This document shows, piece by piece, positions 44,019 through 51,807 of a stretch of 64,000 nt of DNA. Each line of letters opens with the position of its first letter. Within the stretch, counting starts at the first letter, position 1. A program made the position numbers and the translations under genes. The notes beneath the pieces were generated by a model, which was not told the DNA's origin, ran no database searches, and saw nothing but the letters and a program-made list of their open reading frames with translations. The stretch covers positions 102,058-166,057 of the forward strand of contig JANQRL010000032.1 in the NCBI GenBank assembly GCA_028284605.1, read 5' to 3'. This DNA is from Paracoccaceae bacterium (GTDB lineage: Bacteria; Pseudomonadota; Alphaproteobacteria; Rhodobacterales; Rhodobacteraceae).

Positions 44019-45002
44019 TCACTCCGCGGCTTTGGCGGGACGGCCGACCTGCAAGAGGCCGTCCGCGCCGATATCGATGGGGTCGGGATCGGTGACATAG
44101 CCCTGGAACGGCAGACCGTCGGGCCGGTCGGCGAAGCCGAGGAGCTGCGGGCCGTCCGCGGTTTCGACGATCCGCGCGGCATAGCGCCGACATGGCATAT
44201 CGCCGTCAAGGAAGGGTCCGGGCGCGACCCGCCACGGACCGCGCGGACCCTCTCCGATCAGATAGTGCGTCCCGGTGACGGGCGGGCCGCCATAGGCCGC
44301 AACCGCCGCCTTAGACCAATGCCCGGCATCGGTGCAGAAGAGGCAATACCAGCGCCCGCCAATCTCCAGAACCTGGGGCACTTCGAGCTGGCCGTAGCCG
44401 CCGACAAAGACCGGCTCCTGCAAGTTCCAGTCGCAGAGGTCCGGCGAGGTGGCAAGGCCGATGGCACCGGCGGCGTTCGGTTCGGCCACGTCGCGAACCC
44501 GGGCGGTGAAATACATCAGCCAGCCATCCCCCTCCGGGTCGCGCATCACCCAGGGGTCGCGCATCGCGCGGTCGTGCCAGCGGCTTGGGTCGTATTCCTC
44601 GTAGAGATCGCCACCGAGATCGAGGCAGAGGCCGTCGCCGACCCGTTCCCAATGATGTCCGTCGGCGCTGGTGGCATGACCGATCCGCTGCTTCTTGCCG
44701 CCCTCGGCACGGCTCGACCCTGTATAGAAGAGATGCCAGAGCCCGGTATCGTCCTGCAGCACCGATCCGGTCCAGCTCGTGTAGTCGTCCCAGGCCGGAC
44801 CCACAGAAGGAGCGAAACAGGTGCCGAGATGCTCCCAACTCACCAGATCGTCGCTCACCGCGTGGCCCTGGCTCACATTCCAGTGCCGCAGCTCCGGATC
44901 GCCCAGCGCCTTGTCGGCCTGAAGGAAATAGCCGTGCCAGCGGGTGCCGTCATGCCAGTACCAGCTATCCCAGATCCACTTGTCCCGAAGCGCGATCACC
45001 AT
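44019..45002 (-). CDS. Glycoside hydrolase-like protein (GH32/43/68-type five-bladed beta-propeller)
   Basis: A 327-residue cytoplasmic protein with the repeated-blade pattern of clans GH-F/GH-J. WIWDSWYWHDGTRW resembles the N-terminal nucleophile blade, MRDPWVM the RDP motif, and GQLEVPQVLEIG the acid/base Glu blade. TGSVLQDDTGLWHLFYTG is a typical blade. Likely splits a fructoside or related glycoside imported by the surrounding ABC transporter (inference); exact family and substrate undecided. 4 nt from each neighbour. Confidence 0.8.
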   Translation of the reverse strand: MVIALRDKWIWDSWYWHDGTRWHGYFLQADKALGDPELRHWNVSQGHAVSDDLVSWEHLGTCFAPSVGPAWDDYTSWTGSVLQDDTGLWHLFYTGSSRAEGGKKQRIGHATSADGHHWERVGDGLCLDLGGDLYEEYDPSRWHDRAMRDPWVMRDPEGDGWLMYFTARVRDVAEPNAAGAIGLATSPDLCDWNLQEPVFVGGYGQLEVPQVLEIGGRWYCLFCTDAGHWSKAAVAAYGGPPVTGTHYLIGEGPRGPWRVAPGPFLDGDMPCRRYAARIVETADGPQLLGFADRPDGLPFQGYVTDPDPIDIGADGLLQVGRPAKAAE

Positions 45003-45006
45003 GGCC

Positions 45007-45885
45007 TCACCCTTTCACGCCGGTCGAGGCGATGGACGCGATGAACGCCCGTTGCAGCACCAGATAGAAGGCCAGCACCGGGAGCGTGATGACCGTCAGA
45101 TAGGCCATGACCTCGCCCCAGGCGGTGTTGAGCTGGAAGAAATAGCCGAGGCCCACCATGACCGGGCGCACGCTCTCCTGCTGCACGACGATGAGCGGCC
45201 AGAGATACTGGTTATACATGATCAGGAATTTCAGGATCGCCGCGGTGGCCAGAACCGGGCCGGAAAGCGGCATCACCACCTTGAGGTAGATCTGCCACCA
45301 GCTCGCGCCCTCGACACGGCTCGCCTCGATCAGCTCACCGGGCAGGTCCTTGAAGAACTGCACGAAGAGAAACACCGTCAGCCCGTCGGCGATCCACGGG
45401 ATGATCTGCACCCGGTAGGTGTTGAGCCAGCCGATCTCGATCCCGTCGAGCCCGATCCAGGGCAGTTGCGACACCATCAGAAGGAGCGGGATGGCGATGG
45501 TCTCGAACGGGATGATGAAGGTCGCCACGATGATACCGAGGAGCAGCGCCCGCCCGCGCCAGCGCAGGAAGACGAAGGAGAAGGCGGCGAGCGAGCAGAT
45601 GAAAAGGCTCAGCAGAACGGTGGTGCCTGTCACGATGACCGAGTTCATCACGAAGATCGCCACCGGGGCGCGGGCGAAGGCGTCGCGGTAATTGTCAAGG
45701 CTGATATCGCCCACCGGAAGGAAGGCCCGGAGGCTGGACGTGTCGGCCAGAAGCTGCTGATCGGGCTTCAGGCTCGACATCATCATGAAGACAAGCGGGA
45801 AGACGAAGATGAGCGCGATCAGGATCAGGACCAGGTAGCGCACGGCGAGGCGCAGCCCGTGATTGTCAGCGGAAATCTGTGCCAT
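45007..45885 (-). CDS. Sugar ABC transporter permease (MalG type)
   Basis: A 292-residue inner-membrane protein with six predicted segments. The EAA loop that docks on the ATPase is EASRVEGASWWQIYLKVVMPLSGP. Length and C-terminus (ASIASTGVKG) are typical of MalG/LacG-type carbohydrate permeases. One nt after the companion permease. Confidence 0.93.
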   Translation of the reverse strand: MAQISADNHGLRLAVRYLVLILIALIFVFPLVFMMMSSLKPDQQLLADTSSLRAFLPVGDISLDNYRDAFARAPVAIFVMNSVIVTGTTVLLSLFICSLAAFSFVFLRWRGRALLLGIIVATFIIPFETIAIPLLLMVSQLPWIGLDGIEIGWLNTYRVQIIPWIADGLTVFLFVQFFKDLPGELIEASRVEGASWWQIYLKVVMPLSGPVLATAAILKFLIMYNQYLWPLIVVQQESVRPVMVGLGYFFQLNTAWGEVMAYLTVITLPVLAFYLVLQRAFIASIASTGVKG

Positions 45886-45886
45886 C

Positions 45887-46954
45887 TCAGCGGTCCCTCG
45901 TCAGCCAGCGTTGCAGGAGCGATATGCAGAGCACGATCAGGAAGAGCACGACCGAGATCACCGACCCGCCGGAGATGTCCTGCTTGCGATAGCCGCGGTC
46001 GACGGTCTGGAAGACGAGCGATTGCGTGCTGTCGAGCGGGCCTCCTTGCGTCATCACATCGACCTGCGCAAAGAGCGCGAAAGCCTGCATGGTGATGACG
46101 ATGAGGACCAGCACCGCCGTGTTGCGCAGCCCGGGCCAGGTCACGTAGCGGAAGATCTGCCGCTTGTTCGCGCCCTCGATCTCGGCGGCCTCGTAGAGCG
46201 TCGGGCTGATCGTCTGGAGCCCGGAGAGCCAGATCACCATGTGAAAGCCGACCCCCTGCCAGACCGACATCGCCATGATCGCGCCAAGCGCGGTGGAGGT
46301 CTCGCCGAGCCAGTCGCGCGGCTCAAAGAGCCCGAAGGTGAGACCAGCGAGGATGTTATTCAGAAGCCCGTCGCTGCCGTCATAGATGAACCGCCAGAGC
46401 AGCGAGACGACCACGATAGAGACCACGACCGGCATGAAATAGATCGTGCGGAAGATGTTGATGCCCCGGATCTTCTGATTGATCAGAAGCGCCAGGCCCA
46501 GCGCGATGGTCGCCTGCACCGGCGCCACGACCAGCACGAAGAGCAGCGTGTTGCGGAGCGCCTTCATGAAGACCACGTCGGCGGCGATCACGACGCGGGC
46601 GTTCTCACCCGATTGCCAGCGGAACCACTCCCGCATCCCGCGATACTCCGGGAAGTCGTCGGAACGGGTGATGGTGCGGACGCGCGGGTATGCGATCTCG
46701 CCGTCCTCGTCGCGGATCGCGTTGCCGTCGGCGTCGCGCTCCGGTTCGAGGGTGATAACGGCGAGCCCCATCAGGTCGCGGTAATTCTCGAAGCCCACGA
46801 ACTCCGTCGGGTTCGGCGAGATCAGCCGCTGATTGGTGAGCGACAGCGCGAAGGCGAAGAAGAAGGGCAGAACGATGAAGATCGCGATGAGCCCGAAGCC
46901 GGGCAGCGCGAAGGCCCAGCCGGCACCGTTCGATTGGGTGAGTTTCGAGGCCAT
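45887..46954 (-). CDS. Sugar ABC transporter permease (MalF type)
   Basis: A 355-residue inner-membrane protein with six main segments and the EAA loop EAAEIEGANKRQIFRYVTWPGL. It has a 60-residue periplasmic insertion after the first membrane segment (about residues 55-120, acidic and charged: EPERDADGNAIRDEDGE), longer than in most sugar permeases though less than in MalF. Probably contacts the binding protein. Confidence 0.93.
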   Translation of the reverse strand: MASKLTQSNGAGWAFALPGFGLIAIFIVLPFFFAFALSLTNQRLISPNPTEFVGFENYRDLMGLAVITLEPERDADGNAIRDEDGEIAYPRVRTITRSDDFPEYRGMREWFRWQSGENARVVIAADVVFMKALRNTLLFVLVVAPVQATIALGLALLINQKIRGINIFRTIYFMPVVVSIVVVSLLWRFIYDGSDGLLNNILAGLTFGLFEPRDWLGETSTALGAIMAMSVWQGVGFHMVIWLSGLQTISPTLYEAAEIEGANKRQIFRYVTWPGLRNTAVLVLIVITMQAFALFAQVDVMTQGGPLDSTQSLVFQTVDRGYRKQDISGGSVISVVLFLIVLCISLLQRWLTRDR

Positions 46955-47013
46955 GGCGCGTCTCCGGATCGGGTGAGAGGCCCCGCCGAGGCGGGACCCC
47001 TCGGGGAGGATCC

Positions 47014-48270
47014 TTAGTGGCCGTAGCCGCCGTTGCGTTCGATATCGCTGTCGATCTCGTCGACAGCGGCGTCGAGCGCGTCGGCCACATCGGCCCCGTT
47101 GGCGATGTCGGAGAGCGCCTTCTCAAAGACCTTGGCCGCGACGACATAGCCGGGCGAGACCGGCCGGACGAGGGCCTGTTGGTTCGACAGCTCGAAGAAG
47201 ACTTCCAGCGCCCCGCCCTCCCGGTAATTCTCGGTCAGCGCCGCTGCCGAGGGCGTCGCCGGGATCAGGCCGGTCGTGTCGGAGAAGGCCGCGAGGTACT
47301 CGTCGTTCAGGGCGAACTCGATGAAGGCGGCGGCGCCTTCGGGGTGCGCGCAGGTCGCCGAGACGCCGAACTGCCAGGAGGCCGCGCCGATGATGTTGCC
47401 GTTGCCGAAATCGGGCGCGGGCAGGAACACCGCGTCCTCCACCGCTGCCAGCGTCGCCGTGGCCGCCCAGTTGCCGTTCCAGGCAAAGGCGTAGCGGCCC
47501 TCGTTGAAGCCGGAATCGCGGTCCGCGGGGTCCTGGCTGGTGCCGGGGGCGAGGCCATCGGCAAAGAGGCTCTGCCACCATTCGCCGAATTCAATCGCCG
47601 CGTCGCTGTTCAGAGCGCCCTCGGCGGTCTGGTAGCTGGAGCGGTCCACGATATCGCCGCCGAAGGATTGGAGGAGTGGCGAGAAGGCGTAGGGGTACCA
47701 TTCCCCGGTCCAGGCCATGCCGAGGTCGAGCGCATAATCGTACTCGCCGCTCGCCTGGGCCGCTTCGAGGGCGGCCATGAATTCCTCGCCGGTCCAGGGC
47801 GCGTCCAGCGTCGGGCGGCGCAGGCCCAGGGTCTCAAGCGTCGACTCCCGGGTCACGAGCGCCACGGCGGCATCCCAGAGGCCGATTGAGTAAAGCTGGC
47901 CGTCCCAATAGCCCTTGGTGCCGGGCAGGAAGTCGGCGATGCGGGCTTCGTCGATCGGCAGCGGTTGCATGTAGCCCGACCAGGCCCAGTTCGGCATCAC
48001 CGGCCCATCGACATCGATCACGCAGGGCAGGTTGCCGGCCAGGGCGGCGGCGACCACGGAATCGTTGTAGCTGGCCTGCGGGAAGCTCTCGACGACGATG
48101 GTCCAGTCGCCCTGCGCGGCGTTGAAATCGGTCACGATGCGGTCGAGCGTCTCCGCCTCGCCGCGATTGCCGGCGCCGTGGTACCACAGGCTGACCTCGG
48201 TCTGGGCCGCGGCGGCGGTGCCGAGGGCGGTTCCGGCCAAGAGCAGGCCGGCAAGGGTCGCATGTCTCAT
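47014..48270 (-). CDS. Sugar ABC transporter substrate-binding protein
   Basis: A 418-residue periplasmic binding protein with signal peptide MRHATLAGLLLAGTALGTAA and cleavage near AAAQ. Cluster D/COG1653 layout with WYHGAGNRGEAETLDRIVTDFN at the N-lobe and GNWAATATLA and FGNGNIIGAASWQFGVSA in the hinge region; aromatic residues Trp/Tyr suit sugar stacking. Its ATG overlaps the lacI stop by 4 nt, 59 nt precede the MalF-type permease. Confidence 0.93.
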   Translation of the reverse strand: MRHATLAGLLLAGTALGTAAAAQTEVSLWYHGAGNRGEAETLDRIVTDFNAAQGDWTIVVESFPQASYNDSVVAAALAGNLPCVIDVDGPVMPNWAWSGYMQPLPIDEARIADFLPGTKGYWDGQLYSIGLWDAAVALVTRESTLETLGLRRPTLDAPWTGEEFMAALEAAQASGEYDYALDLGMAWTGEWYPYAFSPLLQSFGGDIVDRSSYQTAEGALNSDAAIEFGEWWQSLFADGLAPGTSQDPADRDSGFNEGRYAFAWNGNWAATATLAAVEDAVFLPAPDFGNGNIIGAASWQFGVSATCAHPEGAAAFIEFALNDEYLAAFSDTTGLIPATPSAAALTENYREGGALEVFFELSNQQALVRPVSPGYVVAAKVFEKALSDIANGADVADALDAAVDEIDSDIERNGGYGH

Positions 48271-49358
48271 TCTGGTTTCCTCCCAAGTGATGCGATGTGA
48301 GTGACGGGGGCCGGGATCGGCACGACGCTGTCGCGCCAGCAGACCGGGCCGCCGACGAGTTCCGGTGCGGCGGGGGCGTTGCGCTCGCCTCGGATCAGGC
48401 CGACGAGAAGCTGCACCGCGCGCACGCCGATGGCAGCATAGGGCAGATCGACGGAGGTGAGCGGCGGGAACAGCGTCTCGGTGATCAGCCGGTAGTTGTC
48501 GTAGCCCGCGACTGAGATGTCCTCGGGCACGCGGAGGCCGCGGGAGCGCAGGATACCGTAGGCGCGCATCGCCATGCGGTCGTTGCCGAAGCAGATCGCG
48601 GTGGGCGGGGTGTCGAGGTTCATCACCCGGTCGATGGCGTCCCAGAGAAGCTGCGCCTCCGCCGCGTGGTCGGGCTCGGCGAGATCGGTGGGGATCACCA
48701 GGTCCGGGTCGTAGGCGATCCCGGCCTCGGAGAGCGCCTGCGCATAGCCGTCGGTGCGGAGCCGCGTCGCGTCGTGCATCTGGCTGAGCGAAAGGTAGGC
48801 GATCCGGCGGTGACCCTTGGCGATCAGTTCGCGCACCAGCATGAGTTGGCCCTTGCGGTCATCGGGCAGGATCGCCGGGGTGCCGAGATCGTCATAGCAA
48901 TTCGCGAGGACCAGCTTGGTGTCCTCGGGCACCGGCGGCAGGGAGACCGGGCGGTGATAATCGGCGACATAGATGATCCCCTCCACCCGGTGTTCGAGGA
49001 AGGTGCGGATGAGCTGCGGCACCCGCTCCGACCGGCCGCCGGTATCGGAGATCAGGAGCGTCATGCCGTTGGCCTCAAGCGCCTTCTGCACGCCCTGGAC
49101 GATGAAGAGATCGGGCAGGCCCGAGAGTTCGGATTGCTGCGGGTTGAGGCTAATGGCGCCGGTGATCAGGCCCACGAGGCCGGACCGGTTGGAGCGCATG
49201 GTGCGCGCGGCGGAGGAGGGGACGTAGCCCAGCTCGGCGATGGCGGCCTCTACGGCGGTGCGGGTCTTCTGCCCGACCGGCGCATCGCCGTTCAACACGC
49301 GGCTCACCGTCTTCGGCGAGACGCCGGCGGCCTTCGCGACATCGTAGATCGTCGCCAC
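48267..49358 (-). CDS. LacI-family transcriptional repressor
   Basis: A 363-residue regulator. N-terminal HTH TIYDVAKAAGVSPKTVSRVLNG with hinge helix SSAARTMRSNRSGLVGLI, then the periplasmic-binding-protein-like sensor domain (SVAGYDNYRLITETLFPPLTSV). First gene of a seven-gene operon, so it controls its own synthesis. Two abutting TGACAyCGATGTCA sites lie 28-55 nt upstream of its start. The inducer is presumably the sugar transported by the operon. Confidence 0.95.
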   Translation of the reverse strand: MATIYDVAKAAGVSPKTVSRVLNGDAPVGQKTRTAVEAAIAELGYVPSSAARTMRSNRSGLVGLITGAISLNPQQSELSGLPDLFIVQGVQKALEANGMTLLISDTGGRSERVPQLIRTFLEHRVEGIIYVADYHRPVSLPPVPEDTKLVLANCYDDLGTPAILPDDRKGQLMLVRELIAKGHRRIAYLSLSQMHDATRLRTDGYAQALSEAGIAYDPDLVIPTDLAEPDHAAEAQLLWDAIDRVMNLDTPPTAICFGNDRMAMRAYGILRSRGLRVPEDISVAGYDNYRLITETLFPPLTSVDLPYAAIGVRAVQLLVGLIRGERNAPAAPELVGGPVCWRDSVVPIPAPVTHIASLGRKPE

Positions 49359-49385
49359 GCGCTCCTCCCTGGTCGAATCGGCTTA

Positions 49386-49413
49386 TGACACCGATGTCAT
49401 GACATCGATGTCA
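49386..49413. promoter_or_regulatory. Two abutting LacI-type operators
   Basis: TGACACCGATGTCA (49386-49399) and the perfect palindrome TGACATCGATGTCA (49400-49413) are adjacent with no spacer, centre-to-centre distance 14 bp. Central CG and 14-bp length suit LacI-family proteins. They sit just upstream of lacI and can repress the whole operon. Confidence 0.75.
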
Positions 49414-49650
49414 CAAACAGCCGTTCGGCTCAATAGGCTTGCGTTCCGGCCGAGTCTAAGCCTGGCTTCGGTGCCCGAATCGGCACGAAAGCACCGAACT
49501 CGTTCCATAACTGAAACGGCGCGGTGCCACCTCCGAGGCTTCCGCCGCACCGCCAAATGTCTAGCTTCTTGGGCATCGGGTCCTGCGCCGGACCATCTCC
49601 CCGGCGCCTCCGGGACCCCATCACGAGAGCCTCTTACGGGGAGCGAGACG

Positions 49651-50040
49651 ATGAGATTTGCGACATTCAACACCAGCCGGGCCCTGCTCCTCGCGGGGCT
49701 GATCGGCGCGGTTCAGGTCCTCCAGATCGGCGGCGCGACCGCCCATCGGGGCACGTTCGACATCGCCGGGGCGCTGGAGAACACCGTCTTCGACGCCCAG
49801 GTTGCGCAATGGTCGCTCGAGGTTGCCTTCAGCGATATCTCCACTGTGGTCGTCGACGGACCGCTGGGGCAGTTCGTGGGCGACTGGCATGTCCATGAGG
49901 ATCAGCTTTGCGTCGAGTTTGCCGAGGGCCCACGCAAGGGCTTCACCTGCGAGACGGTGGCGATGATCGACACGGACCACTTGCGGGTCGGCGAGACCCT
50001 TACCCTGGCACGGCTCGCCCGGGCCCGGGTGGTGGAGTGA
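49651..50040 (+). CDS. Small exported protein of unknown function
   Basis: A 129-residue protein with an N-terminal signal peptide (SRALLLAGLIGAVQVLQIGG, cleavage near ATAH). The mature part is beta-rich (WSLEVAFSDISTVVVDG, FVGDWHVHEDQLCVEF) with two cysteines (QLCVEF and GFTCETV) that could form a disulfide. GGGGAG precedes the ATG by 6 nt. It is 77 nt upstream of the lysR gene and on the same strand. No family recognised; the layout is like small periplasmic proteins with a lipocalin-like or copper-protein-like strand order, but this is only visual. Confidence 0.65.
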   Translation: MRFATFNTSRALLLAGLIGAVQVLQIGGATAHRGTFDIAGALENTVFDAQVAQWSLEVAFSDISTVVVDGPLGQFVGDWHVHEDQLCVEFAEGPRKGFTCETVAMIDTDHLRVGETLTLARLARARVVE

Positions 50041-50117
50041 GAAGGGCGTGGATCTCGGCTTGACATCGTTCCAAGACGCGACAGATGACAGGCTATTCGT
50101 CTCGAAAGTGAAACGAC

Positions 50118-51062
50118 ATGCCTTTGCGCGCCGCGATCGGCCTCGACGACCTGCGCCACTTCTTTCTCGTCGCCGAAGCGGGCGGGGTGAGCGCCGCCGC
50201 GCGTCGCTTCGGGGTCTCGAAGGCCACGCTCTCCCGCGCCATCGCCCGGCTGGAGGACCGCGCCGGCGGGCCGCTCTTTGACCGGGTCAGCAAGGGCGTG
50301 CTGCTGACCCAAGCCGGCCAGACGCTGCTGGAGGCCGCGCGCCAGGCCACCGAGGCCGGCAGCCTCGCCGACGAGGTGCTGCGTGCGGTGACCGAAGAGC
50401 CCCAGGGGACGCTCCGCATCGCGGCCAGTGCGTTGAGCGGCCAGCAATTCCTCGGTCCCGTCGTGGCGCGGCTCACGGCGGAATATCCCAAGGTCACGAC
50501 CCGCATCCAGGTCACCGCGGCGGGCCCCGATCCGCTCGCCGAGGACCTCGACCTCGTGCTGCGGCTGGGCCGCCCCGAGGCGCCCTATCTGATTGCCCGC
50601 CGGATCATCGGCACCCGGATGAAGCTCTATTGCGGACCCGATTTCGCCGCCCGGCACCCGGTGACCGATCCGGACGGCGTCCGCAGGCTGCCGCGCATCT
50701 CCATCGATGTCCCCGGCGCCCCGCGCGACTGGGTGCTGAGCGGCCCCGGCGGGCAGCGCCTGACGTTCGATGCCGCGCCCTCGGTCTATGCCGGCGACCC
50801 GACCGTGGCGCTCGGCCTGATCCGGGCCGATGCCGGGATCACCCTTCTGCCGGAGATTTTCGGGGCGGACCAGGTGCAGCGGGGTCAGGCCGTGGCGGTG
50901 CTGCCCGATTACGAGGCGGGCGAGATCGAGATTTTCGCCGTGTTCCCGCCGCAGCGCTCCAAGGTGCCGGCGGTGCGGGTCTTCATCGACTACCTGATCG
51001 CCTATGCCGAGGAGTTCAGCCGAGAGCGACCGGCCGTGCTCTCGTCCAGTGCCGAAGCGTGA
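50118..51062 (+). CDS. LysR-family transcriptional regulator
   Basis: A 314-residue LTTR with HTH LRHFFLVAEAGGVSAAARRFGVSKATLSRAIARLE and a periplasmic-binding-like effector domain of the CrgA/DsdC-like subgroup. Full-length. No divergent target is adjacent; the flanking genes run in the same direction, so its regulon is not evident. It ends 26 nt before the LexA box of imuA. Confidence 0.93.
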   Translation: MPLRAAIGLDDLRHFFLVAEAGGVSAAARRFGVSKATLSRAIARLEDRAGGPLFDRVSKGVLLTQAGQTLLEAARQATEAGSLADEVLRAVTEEPQGTLRIAASALSGQQFLGPVVARLTAEYPKVTTRIQVTAAGPDPLAEDLDLVLRLGRPEAPYLIARRIIGTRMKLYCGPDFAARHPVTDPDGVRRLPRISIDVPGAPRDWVLSGPGGQRLTFDAAPSVYAGDPTVALGLIRADAGITLLPEIFGADQVQRGQAVAVLPDYEAGEIEIFAVFPPQRSKVPAVRVFIDYLIAYAEEFSRERPAVLSSSAEA

Positions 51063-51087
51063 TTTGACTCTCGTTCGGGAGTGATTA

Positions 51088-51102
51088 GAACAAATAGCGA
51101 AC
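51088..51102 (-). promoter_or_regulatory. LexA box (SOS box, alphaproteobacterial type)
   Basis: On the minus strand the sequence is GTTC-GCTATTT-GTTC, a perfect match to the GTTC-N7-GTTC direct repeat bound by alphaproteobacterial LexA. It lies 25 nt upstream of imuA, as expected for a DNA-damage-induced mutasome operon. Confidence 0.85.
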
Positions 51103-51126
51103 ATTGGAATCGGAGGCCGACCGTGC

Positions 51127-51807
51127 ATGGCCAAGATCCTGGCCCTCTCCAGCAACCCGGACCGGCAGACGCCCCGGCAGGCCCTGCGCGCCAGAACGCT
51201 GTCGGAAGCCTTTCCGGCGACCTTCGCCGATGCCGCGGCGCCGGGGCTGGTGCTGCGGGCGCTCACGCGGGAGAGCCGGCCGGTTCTCTGGGTGCAGGAT
51301 CGGCTCTCGGCGCGGGAAACCGGGGCGCCCTACATGCTCCGAGCCCAGGGCGGGCCGGAGGTTCTGCGGGTGGCGCTGAGCCGGCCCGCGGATGTGCTTC
51401 AGGCGATGGAGGACGGGCTCGCCTGCACCGCCCTCTCCGCCGTCATTGGCGAAATCTGGGGCAATCCCCCGGCGCTCAGCTTCACCGCGAGCAAGCGCCT
51501 GGTGCTCCGGGCGGAGCGGAGCGCCCTGCCCTGCTGGCTGATCCGCCCGGGCGCAGAGGCCGATCTCAGCGCCGCGCGCAACCGCTGGCGCGTGGCCTCC
51601 CTGCCCTCTTCGCCCCATCCCGACGACCGCCAGGCCCCCGGCGCCCCGCGCTGGCGGGCGGAACTCTTCCGCTCGCGCCTGGCCAGGCCCGGCACCTGGG
51701 TGGTGGCCCATGACGGAGCGGCGGATCGTCTCGATTTTTCTCCCGCATCTGGCGATGGAGCGCTGGGCGCGGGTGATGGAACGGACCGGCGCCGCGCCGC
51801 CCGATGA
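51127..51807 (+). CDS. imuA: ImuA-like protein (mutasome, RecA-like accessory)
   Basis: A 226-residue protein at the imuA position. MAKILALSSNPDRQTPRQAL, VLWVQDRLSARETGAPYM and WRVASLPSSPHPDDRQAPG fit ImuA/SulA-related proteins of alphaproteobacteria, which help ImuB and DnaE2 in error-prone repair. The ATG at 51127 follows GGAGG. The last 33 codons overlap the imuB start; that C-terminal tail (GDGALGAGDGTDRRRAAR) is low in family-like sequence and is probably dispensable. Confidence 0.8.
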   Translation: MAKILALSSNPDRQTPRQALRARTLSEAFPATFADAAAPGLVLRALTRESRPVLWVQDRLSARETGAPYMLRAQGGPEVLRVALSRPADVLQAMEDGLACTALSAVIGEIWGNPPALSFTASKRLVLRAERSALPCWLIRPGAEADLSAARNRWRVASLPSSPHPDDRQAPGAPRWRAELFRSRLARPGTWVVAHDGAADRLDFSPASGDGALGAGDGTDRRRAAR

